Shown one piece after another: positions 1 to 8,271 of a stretch of DNA of 64,000 nucleotides. Both the position numbers and the translations under genes were made by a program. Origin of the DNA: Anaerolinea sp. (lineage in GTDB: Bacteria; Chloroflexota; Anaerolineae; Anaerolineales; Anaerolineaceae). Location of the stretch: NCBI GenBank assembly GCA_029975055.1, contig JARKPU010000051.1:124001-188000 (forward strand), written 5' to 3'. A model generated the notes under the pieces. That model was not told the origin of the DNA. It made no database searches and saw only the letters and a list, made by a program, of their open reading frames with translations. Within the stretch, counting starts at the first letter, position 1. Every line of letters starts with the position of its first letter.

Positions 1-2
1 TG

Positions 3-119
3 GCCGTGCGCCTCAGCCTGATCCAGGAGATCCTGACTCGCCTGGGCGGAAAGATTTGGCTCGAGAGCCAGCCGGGCAAAGGGATGACCATGCATTTCAG
101 CCTGCCGCTGGCGCGGTGA
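3..119 (+). CDS. C-terminal end of a sensor histidine kinase (partial)
   Basis: The reading frame is open from the window edge to a TGA at 117-119, giving 39 residues. It shows the last part of a GHKL ATPase domain: a helix followed by a GGKIWLES strand, PGKGMTMHFSLPL and the terminus. This is the usual last beta-strand pair of a histidine kinase catalytic domain (GG.I...S..G.Gt.f.f.lP). The 5' part lies outside the window, so sensor domains are unknown. A second kinase gene begins 27 bases later on the same strand, so the two may form one signalling operon. Confidence 0.75.
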   Translation, partial: AVRLSLIQEILTRLGGKIWLESQPGKGMTMHFSLPLAR

Positions 120-146
120 GCCGCGGCCTCCCAGATTGAGTAGCTT

Positions 147-2072
147 ATGATGACCCAGAACCAGGAATTGATCCTTATCGTTGTCTCCGAGCCCCAGGTA
201 ACCTTCTTACTGGAGCGCATGCTCAAGTCGCTGGGGTACGCGGTGCAGTCTTGCCCCGACCGGCAGACCGCGCTGAAGCTCCTGCCGGCCGTCAACCCGG
301 CCCTGGTCTTCCTGGGTGAAAAACTGAGCGACGGCAGCGGCCTTTCGCTGGCCGGCGAGGTGCTGCGGCGCTTCCCCTCCGCGCCGATCATCCTCTTCGT
401 GGCGCAGGAATCGCCGGAGGTTCTAAAATCGGCCATGCGCATGGGCATCACCGAATACCTGTGCCTGCCGCTGCGCGCCGAAGACCTCAACCGGGCCATC
501 AAGAACGCGCTGGAGATCGCCCGGCTGCGCAAAGAGGCCGTGTTGATCGAATCGCGGCGCGCCACCGCCGGGTTGCAGCGCCAGCTGGACGAGCTGGAAA
601 CGCTCACCCGCCTCGGCCGCACGGTGACCGGTTCGCTCGACCTCGACCATGTGCTCACCGCCGTGGTGGAGGCCGCCGTGGAGCTGACCGCCGCCGAAGA
701 AGGTAGCCTGCTGCTGCTGGATGAAGATACCGGCGAGCTGTATATGCGCGCGGCGCGCAACTTCCAGGAAGAGTTCGTGCGCACCTTCCGCATCCCCGTC
801 CAGGATACGCTGGCCGGTTCGGTGATCCGCAACGGGCAGTCGGTGCTGCTGGACGATAACACGCCGCAGAAGATCAAAACCGCCTACCTGGTGCAGAGCC
901 TGCTTTACGTGCCGCTCTCTATGAACGGGCATGTCTTTGGCGTGCTGGGCGTGGATAACCGCCAGAACCGCCTGCCGTTCACCGACCATCACATCAAGCT
1001 GCTCAACGCGCTGGCCGAGTTCGCCGTCATCGCCATCGAAAACGCGCGCCTGTACGCCGCCACGATCAGCGAACAGCGCAAGATGGAAACCGTGCTGACA
1101 AGCGTGCGCGACGGGGTGATCTTGCTCGACCAGGACCAGCGCCTGGTGCTGGTCAACAATGTGGTGCGCGAGGCGCTTGGGCTGGGGGAGGAGCGCCTGA
1201 CCGGGCGGCCCTTCCGCGAGATCTTCAACCAGCCGGCCTTGCTGGAGTTGATCGAGACGCTTGGCAAGACCGTCTCGAACCGCACGGAGCTTTCGGTGGA
1301 AGACGGGCGCATCTTTTCGGTGCAAATCTCGCCGATCCCAGAGGTGGGGTTGGCCTTCACCCTGAGCGACATCACCAGCCTGAAGAAACTCGACCAGATC
1401 AAGAGCGACTTTGTCCACACCGTCTCGCACGACCTGCGCTCACCGTTGACGGCCATCTTGGGCTATGTGGAGCTGATCGAGCGCGCGGGCAACATCAACG
1501 ACCTGCAGCGCGATTTTATCCGCCGCGTGCAGGTGAGCGTCCACAACATCACCAGCCTGGTGGATGACCTGCTCGACCTGGGGCGCATCGAGGCGGGCTT
1601 CGACACGCGCAAGGAATCGGTTCAGCTCGACCAGATCATCCACTATTCGGCCGACGGGCTGCGCAAGAAGCTGGCCGAAAAGGGCCATCACCTGCAGATC
1701 AACCTGCCAACCAGCATGCCGCCCATCCTGGCCAACCCGGTGCAGATGCGCCAGATGATCGACAACCTGCTCGATAACGCGCTCAAATACACGCCTGCGG
1801 GCGGGACGATCACCATCTCGGGGCATGTGGAAAAGAGCCAGGTGATCTTGCAGGTGATTGATAACGGTATCGGCATCCCGTCGCTGGATCTGCCGTATAT
1901 CTTCGATAAATTCTACCGGGCCTCGAACGCCACGCCCGAAATGGCCGGTACCGGCCTGGGATTGGCTATCGTGAAATCGATCATCGAGGGCCACCAGGGC
2001 CGCGTGTGGGTAGATTCGACGGTGGGCGAGGGCACCACCATTACGATCGTCTTACCAGTCAGCGGAGGATAA
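147..2072 (+). CDS. Receiver-like/GAF/PAS sensor histidine kinase
   Basis: A 641-residue cytoplasmic signalling kinase with no membrane segment. In order: a receiver-like fold (about 8-125), a GAF domain (about 150-305), a PAS domain (about 315-405, with NGxxx-type 'DGVILLDQDQRLVLVNN'), HisKA with the H-box SHDLRSPLT (about 425-490), and a HATPase with N-box DNLLDNALKY, IDNGIGIP and GTGLGLAIV. The receiver is degenerate: the phospho-acceptor position after 'ALVFL' is Gly57 rather than Asp, the N-terminal acidic pair reads S-E, and the conserved Lys-Pro is L-P. It therefore probably cannot accept phosphate and may act as a docking module. Start at 147 or 150 (ATGATG) cannot be separated; the ribosome site is weak. 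The next gene begins 5 bases after the stop. Confidence 0.9.
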   Translation: MMTQNQELILIVVSEPQVTFLLERMLKSLGYAVQSCPDRQTALKLLPAVNPALVFLGEKLSDGSGLSLAGEVLRRFPSAPIILFVAQESPEVLKSAMRMGITEYLCLPLRAEDLNRAIKNALEIARLRKEAVLIESRRATAGLQRQLDELETLTRLGRTVTGSLDLDHVLTAVVEAAVELTAAEEGSLLLLDEDTGELYMRAARNFQEEFVRTFRIPVQDTLAGSVIRNGQSVLLDDNTPQKIKTAYLVQSLLYVPLSMNGHVFGVLGVDNRQNRLPFTDHHIKLLNALAEFAVIAIENARLYAATISEQRKMETVLTSVRDGVILLDQDQRLVLVNNVVREALGLGEERLTGRPFREIFNQPALLELIETLGKTVSNRTELSVEDGRIFSVQISPIPEVGLAFTLSDITSLKKLDQIKSDFVHTVSHDLRSPLTAILGYVELIERAGNINDLQRDFIRRVQVSVHNITSLVDDLLDLGRIEAGFDTRKESVQLDQIIHYSADGLRKKLAEKGHHLQINLPTSMPPILANPVQMRQMIDNLLDNALKYTPAGGTITISGHVEKSQVILQVIDNGIGIPSLDLPYIFDKFYRASNATPEMAGTGLGLAIVKSIIEGHQGRVWVDSTVGEGTTITIVLPVSGG

Positions 2073-2077
2073 GCCGA

Positions 2078-3421
2078 ATGAGCATCTTCGATGGCCAGCG
2101 TCTGGACAACGCTACGTTCAAGCTGGATATTGAACGCATGCGCCGGGGTTGGTATAGCGATAAGTACTTCACCAATATCGCCACCATGTTGACGGCACTT
2201 GCCGGGCAGGGGTACACCTATCAAGGGGCGCACCACAAGCTTTCTTCGCAAGCCTCGGCAGAGGGCATTGCCGTGGGCGATATCGAGGTGGAGATGCAAT
2301 GGTTCACCCGCCGCGTGGGCACCACCCTGGTGGTGGGGGTGGATAAGGCGCTGACCATGCTGCGCCACTGCACCGGCTATTACGAGGGCGAGAAGTTCAT
2401 CAACACGGCCGATCAGTTGGAGGTGTGGGCGGTGCACGACGGCACGGTGGTGATCTCGGACGGCGACCCGCTCAACATTCACCCGGTGATCCGCGTGCGC
2501 GGGAGGTACCGCGATTTTGCCATCCTCGAAACCCCCACGCTGGGCATCCTCACGCGCGCCAGCCGCGTGGCGACGAACGTCTATGAGACGCTCATCGCCG
2601 CGCACGGCAAGCCGGTGCTGTTCTTCCCGGCGCGCTTTGACGTGCACGAGGTGCAGGCCGCCGACGGCTATGCCTACAATATCGCCGTGCAACGCGTGAA
2701 TATGGATAACGCCAGCACGCTCGGGCCGTTCGTCTCCACCGATGCGCAGGGCGATTGGTGGGGCGGCGCGGGCGGCGGAACCGTCTCGCACTCGGCCATC
2801 GCCAGCTTCCTGGGTGATACCGCCGCGGCCATGCTGGCCTTCGCCGAGGTGCTGCCCACCAGCATCCCGCGCATCGCGCTGGTAGACTTCAACAACGACT
2901 GCGTGGGCGATTCCCGGCTGGTGTGCCAGGTGATGTTCGAGCGCTACCGCCGATTATGCGAGGCCGGCAACGAGAAAGAAGCCGAGCGCTACCGTCTGTA
3001 TGGCGTGCGCCTGGATACCAGCGCCAGCCTGCGGGATGTTTCGGTGCCGCCCCTGGGCGACCCCGCCCTCGACCTGGGCGTGAACCCCCGGCTGTGCTTC
3101 CTGGTGCGCCAGGGGTTAGACAGCGCCTGGGAAAGCTGGGACCTGCCCGAGGAATGGCGCGAGCGCGCCCGCGAATACTGCCGCAATGTGCGCATCGTCG
3201 TTTCGGGCGGGTTTGGGCCTGAGAAAATCCGCCGCTTCGAGCGTCTGCGCGTGCCGGTGGATATCTATGCGGTCGGCTCGGCGCTCTTCGACAACCACGG
3301 CCCGACGGTCACCGATTACACCGCCGACGTGGTGCGCATCAAGGTGCACGGCGAGTGGATCGACATGGCCAAGGTGGGCCGCCGCTCGCAAGATAACCCC
3401 GACCTGGAACGAGTCTGGTAA
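2078..3421 (+). CDS. Nicotinate phosphoribosyltransferase family protein
   Basis: This 447-residue enzyme should convert nicotinate and PRPP to nicotinate mononucleotide in NAD salvage (Preiss-Handler route). The C-terminal half carries the type II phosphoribosyltransferase features: 'ALVDFNN', 'GVRLDTSASL', and the phosphate-binding 'VSGGFGPEKIRRFE' followed by 'VDIYAVGSAL', as in PncB-like proteins. The ORF track starts at 2006, but that extension overlaps the kinase gene. ATG 2078 is preceded by AGCGGAGGATAAGCCGA, an excellent ribosome site, and yields the normal family N-terminus. It is translationally close to the upstream kinase; whether the kinase regulates NAD metabolism is unknown. 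Confidence 0.85.
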   Translation: MSIFDGQRLDNATFKLDIERMRRGWYSDKYFTNIATMLTALAGQGYTYQGAHHKLSSQASAEGIAVGDIEVEMQWFTRRVGTTLVVGVDKALTMLRHCTGYYEGEKFINTADQLEVWAVHDGTVVISDGDPLNIHPVIRVRGRYRDFAILETPTLGILTRASRVATNVYETLIAAHGKPVLFFPARFDVHEVQAADGYAYNIAVQRVNMDNASTLGPFVSTDAQGDWWGGAGGGTVSHSAIASFLGDTAAAMLAFAEVLPTSIPRIALVDFNNDCVGDSRLVCQVMFERYRRLCEAGNEKEAERYRLYGVRLDTSASLRDVSVPPLGDPALDLGVNPRLCFLVRQGLDSAWESWDLPEEWRERAREYCRNVRIVVSGGFGPEKIRRFERLRVPVDIYAVGSALFDNHGPTVTDYTADVVRIKVHGEWIDMAKVGRRSQDNPDLERVW

Positions 3422-3481
3422 GGGTGCGTCGGCCTTCCGGCTATCATCCTGCCCGGAAAAGCGGGTTGTGCATTTCTGTTC

Positions 3482-3518
3482 AAAAAAAATTGTGGGGCCG
3501 CCCCCACAATTTTTTTGT
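3482..3518. terminator. Bidirectional intrinsic terminator
   Basis: AAAAAATTGTGGGG / CCCCACAATTTTTT forms a near-perfect hairpin with a short CCGC loop, A-run on the left and T-run on the right. It sits between two convergent genes, so it can serve both strands. Confidence 0.9.
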
Positions 3519-3536
3519 TAACCATTCACGATAGGG

Positions 3537-4727
3537 TTAATCAAAGAACCCGGCGTCTTCCTCGCTGAGGTGCTTCTTCGCCTCTTCGACGATGAAATCA
3601 ACCCCCAGGCCGGGGGTGTCCCACACGTCGATCAGGCTGTTCTTGACGATCGGGTCCGGCAGGCCGGTGATGATGCTGTACCACCAATCGGGGCGCGCCA
3701 CGGGGTATTCGAAGGCGATGTAGTTCTGCGGGAGCGTGGCCGCCACCTGGACGAGGGCGGCCAGGCCGATCAACCCATCGAAGATGCCGTGCGGGGCCAT
3801 GAGAATGCCGTGCAGGTCGGCGTATTCGGCCACCCATTTGAGTTCGGCAATGCCGCCGATATCGGCCGGGTCGGGGCCGATGATGTTGACGGCGTGCGAC
3901 TCGATCAATTCCTTGAAGTTCTGGCGCAGGTAGATCTGCTCGCCGGTGTGGATGGGGGTGGAGGTGCTGCGCGTCACCTCGCGGTAAACATCGGCCAGCA
4001 CGTAGGGCATGTAATCGCCGGTGATCAGATCTTCCAGCCACATCACGTTGAGCGGTTCGAGGGCTTTGGCCAGGCGGATCGCGTCGGGGACCATCCAGCC
4101 GGGGCCGCAATCGAGCGCCAGGCCGATCTCATCGCCCAAGACGGCTTTCATCGCTTCCACGCAGGCGATGACGTGCTTGAGGCCGCGCTCGGTGAGCGGC
4201 CCGCGGTTGGAATGCGGGGGGCCGCCCTGCAGGTCGCCATAGAAGAAGCCCGGCACGCTGCCGGTCATGCCGCTGTGAAAGCCCACGGCGGCTTTGATGA
4301 TGCTGAAGCCCTCTTTGGCGGCTTTCATTTTAGCCATGTTGTCGGCGTAGTCTTGCGGGGAATGCCCGCTCATCGGGAAGCGCACCCCGCCGTTATAGAC
4401 GCGCACGCGGTCGCGCACTTTGCCGCCCAGGAGCTTATACACGGGCACCCCGGCGGCCTTGCCGGCGATATCCCAGAGGGCCATTTCGATGGCGCTCACC
4501 GAGCTGCCCCAGGGCTTGAAGCTGCCCATACGGCGGATCTTGAGCATCACGCGCTCCACGTTGGTGGGGTCTTCGCCGATCAGGTACTGCTTATAGAAGA
4601 GGACGTGCGGCTTCAGGTAGGGCTTGGAATTTTCAGCCTCGCCGTAGCCGTAGATGCCTTCGTCGGTGGTGATGCGCACAACCGGGTTTTGCCCGATGAC
4701 GGCGCATTTCAGGTCGGTGATTTTCAT
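3537..4727 (-). CDS. Mandelate racemase/muconate lactonizing (enolase superfamily) dehydratase
   Basis: A 396-residue enolase-superfamily enzyme, most likely an acid-sugar dehydratase that abstracts the alpha proton of a sugar acid carboxylate. The N-terminal capping domain runs to about residue 120 ('TTDEGIYGYGEA', 'SAIEMALWDIAGKAAGVPVYKLLGG'). The barrel has the Mg-ligand series LALDCGPG, WLEDLI and HTGEQIY, with catalytic His expected in 'MAPHGIFDG'. The sequence resembles the galactonate/gluconate-type dehydratase clade, but the exact sugar acid cannot be assigned. ATG 4727 has a GAGG upstream. It is transcribed alone, away from the big sugar cluster. Confidence 0.85.
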   Translation of the reverse strand: MKITDLKCAVIGQNPVVRITTDEGIYGYGEAENSKPYLKPHVLFYKQYLIGEDPTNVERVMLKIRRMGSFKPWGSSVSAIEMALWDIAGKAAGVPVYKLLGGKVRDRVRVYNGGVRFPMSGHSPQDYADNMAKMKAAKEGFSIIKAAVGFHSGMTGSVPGFFYGDLQGGPPHSNRGPLTERGLKHVIACVEAMKAVLGDEIGLALDCGPGWMVPDAIRLAKALEPLNVMWLEDLITGDYMPYVLADVYREVTRSTSTPIHTGEQIYLRQNFKELIESHAVNIIGPDPADIGGIAELKWVAEYADLHGILMAPHGIFDGLIGLAALVQVAATLPQNYIAFEYPVARPDWWYSIITGLPDPIVKNSLIDVWDTPGLGVDFIVEEAKKHLSEEDAGFFD

Positions 4728-4756
4728 TGTTGAGTGCCTCCGGTTGGAATAGAAAT

Positions 4757-4762
4757 ATTATA
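4757..4762 (-). promoter_or_regulatory. -10 box upstream of the dehydratase gene
   Basis: On the minus strand this reads TATAAT, about 30 bases before the ATG at 4727. No convincing -35 hexamer is visible at 16-18 bases upstream, so the promoter call is tentative. Confidence 0.4.
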
Positions 4763-4792
4763 GAGGAAAAATGAAAACCGCCTTGCAGCAAC

Positions 4793-4823
4793 AAAAAGGT
4801 GCGGTCGTTTGAACGACCGCACC
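4793..4823 (-). terminator. Intrinsic terminator of the DEAD-box helicase gene
   Basis: On the minus strand GGTGCGGTCGTTCAAACGACCGCACC is a perfect hairpin followed by TTTTTGTTG. It starts 25 bases after the helicase stop codon. Confidence 0.9.
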
Positions 4824-4847
4824 CGATTGGATTGGAATTCCTGTGGC

Positions 4848-6524
4848 TTAGTTGGCCAGGGTGAGCAGCACGGGCTTTCCGCGCAGGTAATACTTGCCGC
4901 TGCTCGCCTGCAGCACCTGCTGGACGTGCCGCTCGGCCACATCCACGAAGGTGTGCTCGGCGTGAATGTCGATCACGCCGATGGCCCGCCCCGGGATGCC
5001 CACCTCGCTGGCGATGGCCCCGACCACGTCGCTGGGACGCAGGCCGTGCGCGTTGCCGAGGTTCATCAGCAGGCGCACCATGCCGGAACCCGCTTTTTGG
5101 CCCTTGAGGCGGGCGGGCTGCTCGCGGTGCGCCTTTTTGCGCGGGTCGTAGGGCGAGAGGGCCGAAGCATCGGCCTGAGCGAAGGGGCGCCGGGGGCGCT
5201 GCTCGCGGGCAGGCTCGACGATCTCCTCCAGGGGGTGCTCATTCTGGCTGCTGCGCGCCAGCCGGATGGCCGCCGCAGCAATATCTTCCAGGCTCAGGCC
5301 GCTCTGGCTCAGCCGGGCGATCAACGCTTGCTCGGTTCCCTGCCCGGCGGCGCCGAGCTGCTCTTGCAGGCGGCCGATGAAGCGCTCATCGCGGCGGGCC
5401 AGGATTTCTTCGCGGGTGGGGATGGGCATTTCGCGCAGCGGCTGGCGGGTGTAGGCCTCGACGGCCTGGATGCGCCCGCGCTCGCGCGGCACGAAGAAGG
5501 TGATCGCCACGCCCTTTTTGCCGGCGCGCCCGGTGCGCCCGATGCGGTGCACGTAGCTTTCGGCGTCGTCGGGTGAGTCGTAATTGAACACGTGCGAGAC
5601 GTTCTCGATATCCAGCCCGCGCGCGGCCACGTCGGTGGCCACCAGCAGGGTGATGGCGCGCTGGCGGAAGCGGTTGAGCACCGTCTCGCGGCGCGACTGG
5701 TTGAGGTCGCCGTGGAGGGCTTCGGCGGCGAAGCCGCGCCCGGCCAGCCCGTCGGCCAGTTCCTGGGCGCGCAGTTTGGTGCGCGCGAAGATGAGGGCGC
5801 TTTGCACGTCTTCGGTTTCGAGCAGGCGGGTGAGGGCCGCCAGTTTATTTTCCTCGCGCACGCGCAGGTAGCGCTGCTCCGTCTCGGCCACGGTGACCTG
5901 GGCGGGGTTGATTTTGATCTCGCAGGGGTTGGCCACGTATTGCCCGGCCAGCTTGCGCACCGCCTCGGGCATGGTGGCCGAGAAGAGCGCGATTTGCCGG
6001 TCCCACGGCACGTAGCCGAGGATGGTTTCGACATCGTCGATGAAGCCCATTTCGAGCATTTCGTCGGCTTCGTCGAGGACGAAGTAGCGCACGGCGCTCA
6101 GGTCGAGGACGCCCTGGCGGATCAGGTCAATCAGGCGCCCGGGGGTGCCCACCACCACATCCACGCCGCGCGCCAGGGCGCGCTTTTGGATCTGGTAAGA
6201 CTGGCCACCGTAAACGGCGAGGATGCGCGCCGAGCCGCGCGCGAGGCGCTCGGTGGCCTCGACGACCTGGATGGCCAGCTCGCGCGTGGGGGCCAGGACG
6301 AGGGCCTGGACGGCCCCGATCCCCGGTTGGAGGCGCTGCAGCATGGGCAGCGCGTAAGCGGCGGTCTTGCCGGTGCCGGTTTGCGCCTGCCCGACGACGT
6401 TGCGGCCTTCCAGCAGGGCCGGGATGGCCGCCTGCTGGATGGGGGTGGGCTGGGTGAAGCCAATCTGCTCGACGGTATCGACAAAGCGGCCGAGCAGGCC
6501 CAAGTTTTCGAACTCTGGAAGCAT
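4848..6524 (-). CDS. DEAD-box ATP-dependent RNA helicase with DbpA-type RNA-binding tail
   Basis: 558 residues. The RecA-like core carries the Q motif (F..P.PIQQAAIP), AQTGTGKT, PTRELA, TPGR, DEAD, SAT, ARGLDIENV and HRIGRTGR. A basic linker follows, then a C-terminal RRM-like DbpA/CsdA domain ('GIPGRAIGVIDIHAEHTFVDV'). The family remodels RNA in ribosome assembly and cold adaptation. The ORF track begins at 6566, but ATG 6524 ('MLPEFENLG') has TAGGAG at an ideal distance and matches family N-termini. A TATAAT box and a GC-rich stem-loop lie in the leader. CsdA/DeaD and DbpA cannot be separated by eye; the acidic-basic linker and RRM fit CsdA-like enzymes of non-enterics. Confidence 0.92.
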   Translation of the reverse strand: MLPEFENLGLLGRFVDTVEQIGFTQPTPIQQAAIPALLEGRNVVGQAQTGTGKTAAYALPMLQRLQPGIGAVQALVLAPTRELAIQVVEATERLARGSARILAVYGGQSYQIQKRALARGVDVVVGTPGRLIDLIRQGVLDLSAVRYFVLDEADEMLEMGFIDDVETILGYVPWDRQIALFSATMPEAVRKLAGQYVANPCEIKINPAQVTVAETEQRYLRVREENKLAALTRLLETEDVQSALIFARTKLRAQELADGLAGRGFAAEALHGDLNQSRRETVLNRFRQRAITLLVATDVAARGLDIENVSHVFNYDSPDDAESYVHRIGRTGRAGKKGVAITFFVPRERGRIQAVEAYTRQPLREMPIPTREEILARRDERFIGRLQEQLGAAGQGTEQALIARLSQSGLSLEDIAAAAIRLARSSQNEHPLEEIVEPAREQRPRRPFAQADASALSPYDPRKKAHREQPARLKGQKAGSGMVRLLMNLGNAHGLRPSDVVGAIASEVGIPGRAIGVIDIHAEHTFVDVAERHVQQVLQASSGKYYLRGKPVLLTLAN

Positions 6525-6599
6525 ATCTGTGGTACTCCTAAACAACAAAAGCGCCCTGCTGGTCACAGCAAGGCACTCAGAACAAGCACGATCACTGTC

Positions 6600-6618
6600 C
6601 TGGCGGTTTGCCCGCCAG
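6600..6618 (-). other. Stem-loop at the 5' end of the helicase leader
   Basis: CTGGCGG-TTTGC-CCGCCAG is a perfect 7-bp stem with a 5-nt loop. It sits just downstream of the -10 box, so it would form the first nucleotides of a roughly 95-nt leader. A 5' stem is compatible with transcript protection or cold-shock control. Confidence 0.5.
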
Positions 6619-6625
6619 AGGGGAG

Positions 6626-6631
6626 ATTATA
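6626..6631 (-). promoter_or_regulatory. -10 box of the helicase promoter
   Basis: TATAAT on the minus strand, about 100 bases before ATG 6524. The -35 region (TTCATT at about 17 bases) is a poor match. Confidence 0.5.
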
Positions 6632-6644
6632 ACATAGAATCCAT

Positions 6645-7226
6645 GGGAATGAAGAATTCACCGCGAAGAACGCGAATGGGCGCGAATAAGAGGAATTGAA
6701 CCGCGAAGAACGCGAAGGAAAAGAATCTTATTCGCGTGCCTTCGTGGTTTGATGGCTCTTGAAGAGAGATGGAACCGCGAAGAACACGAATGGGCGCGAA
6801 TAAGAGGAATTGAACCGCGAAGGTCACGAAGGAAAAGAATCTTATTCGCGTGCCTTCATGGTTTGATGGCTCTTGAAGAGAGATGGAACCGCGAAGAACA
6901 CGAATGGTCGCGAATACGAGGAATTGAACCGCGAAGGGCGCGAAGGAAAAGAATCTTATTCGCGTGCCTTCATGGTTTGATGGCTCTTGAAGAGGGATGG
7001 AACCGCGAAGAACGCGAAAGGGCGCGAATAGGAGGAATTGAACCGCGAAGGGCGCGAAGGAAAAGAATCTTATTCGCGTTACTTCGCGTGCCTTCGTGGT
7101 TTGATGGCTCTTGAAGAGGGATGGAACCGCGAAGAACGCGAAAGGACGCGAATAAGAGGAATTGAACCGCGAAGAACGCGAAGGATGAGTGCCTTTTTAG
7201 CGTTACTTCGCATGCTTTCGTGGTTC
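6645..7226. repeat. Tandem array of a 114-bp AACCGCGAAG-type repeat
   Basis: The landmark AGGAATTGAACCGCGAAG recurs at about 6691, 6805, 6919, 7033 and 7157, so four steps are spaced 114, 114, 114 and 124 bases. Each unit contains AACCGCGAAGAACGCGAA twice plus an inverted partner CTTATTCGCGTGCCTTCGTGGTTTGATGGCTCTTGAAGAG. The last unit has a 10-bp extra ACTTCGCGTG-type piece. Because 114 is 38 codons, spurious ORFs remain open through the array (for example 6749-7114). It lies between the divergent helicase and aldo/keto reductase genes. Confidence 0.92.
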
Positions 7227-7284
7227 ATTTCCTAAGACCTATTTTGGAAAGTTGGTACAATGGATGAAAAAAACAGAGGTGCGT

Positions 7285-8265
7285 ATGGAATACCGCTTCT
7301 TGGGAAGCACCGGCGTGCAGGTGAGCCAGCTTTGCTTTGGCACCATGTCGTTCGGCGGGGATGCCGATGAGGCGACCTCGGCGGCGCTCTTCCGGCGCTG
7401 CCGCGATGCGGGGATCAATTTCTTCGATTGCGCCAACACCTACGCGGGCGGGCGCTCGGAGGAAATCCTCGGGCGGCTGATGGCCGGCAGCCGCGATGAA
7501 CTGGTCATTACCAGCAAGGTGTACTTCCCCACCGGGCAGGACGTGAACGCGCGCGGAGCTTCGCGGCGCAACATCCTGGCCCAGGTGGAGGGCAGCCTGC
7601 GCCGCCTCGGCACCGACCACCTCGACATCTATTTCATCCATCACTTTGACGACCACACCCCCCTGCCCGAGACGCTGCGCGCCCTGGACGACCTGGTGAA
7701 AGCCGGCAAGGTGCTCTACCCCGCGGCCAGCAACTTCGCTGCCTGGCAGGTGGCCAAAGCCCTTGGCCTGAGCGCGCTGCACGGCTGGGCGGCGTTCGCC
7801 TGCCTGCAGCCGATGTACAACCTGGTGAAGCGCCAGGCCGAGGTGGAGCTGCTGCCGCTGGCGCTCAGCGAAGGCCTGGGGGTGATTCCCTACAGCCCGC
7901 TGGGCGGCGGGCTGCTGACGGGCAAATACGGCCTTGACAAACGCCCCCCAAGCGGCCGCCTGGTGGAAAACGCCATGTACAAAACGCGCTACGCAGGCGA
8001 TTGGGTCTTCGAGGTGGCGGAACGCTTCAGCCGGTTCGCACAGGAGCGCGGCTTCGAACCGGCAGCCCTGGCGGTGGCCTGGGTGGGCAGCCACCCCGCG
8101 GTGACGGCGCCGATCATCGGCGCGCGTAACCTGCAGCAACTGGAAGGCTCGTTGAAATCGGTGGATGTGCCGATGACGCCCGAGCTGCGCGCCGAAATCT
8201 CGGCGCTCTCGCCCGAGCCGCCGCCGGCCACCGACCGCAGCGAGGAAGCCGCACCTGCCCGGTAG
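7285..8265 (+). CDS. Aldo/keto reductase
   Basis: 326 residues, an NADPH-dependent (beta/alpha)8 oxidoreductase of the voltage-gated K channel beta/YghZ-like group. The catalytic tetrad is visible: Asp in 'INFFDCANTY', Tyr in that same motif, Lys in 'LVITSK', and His in 'IYFIHHFD'. The cofactor segment 'PYSPLGGGLLTGKY' is typical. The ORF track starts at 7252; ATG 7285 has AGAGGT four bases upstream and gives the family start 'MEYRFLGSTG'. The methyltransferase gene follows 6 bases after the stop, so the two are co-transcribed. The substrate is unknown. Confidence 0.88.
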   Translation: MEYRFLGSTGVQVSQLCFGTMSFGGDADEATSAALFRRCRDAGINFFDCANTYAGGRSEEILGRLMAGSRDELVITSKVYFPTGQDVNARGASRRNILAQVEGSLRRLGTDHLDIYFIHHFDDHTPLPETLRALDDLVKAGKVLYPAASNFAAWQVAKALGLSALHGWAAFACLQPMYNLVKRQAEVELLPLALSEGLGVIPYSPLGGGLLTGKYGLDKRPPSGRLVENAMYKTRYAGDWVFEVAERFSRFAQERGFEPAALAVAWVGSHPAVTAPIIGARNLQQLEGSLKSVDVPMTPELRAEISALSPEPPPATDRSEEAAPAR

Positions 8266-8271
8266 GCGCGC

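Noticed and set aside
423-1430. 335-residue minus-strand ORF opposite the kinase gene
   Set aside because: Mirror frame of a real gene with GC-rich third positions; His/Arg/Gln-rich composition and no domain.
3570-4733. 387-residue plus-strand ORF opposite the enolase-superfamily gene
   Set aside because: Antisense shadow; the minus strand has an intact enzyme with catalytic residues and a ribosome site.
6749-7114. 121-residue ORF with 38-residue repeats
   Set aside because: It is the translated 114-bp DNA repeat; no ribosome site, and the repeat length alone keeps the frame open.
6645-7226. Possible CRISPR array
   Set aside because: Whole 114-bp units are near-identical with no unique spacers, and no cas gene is present.
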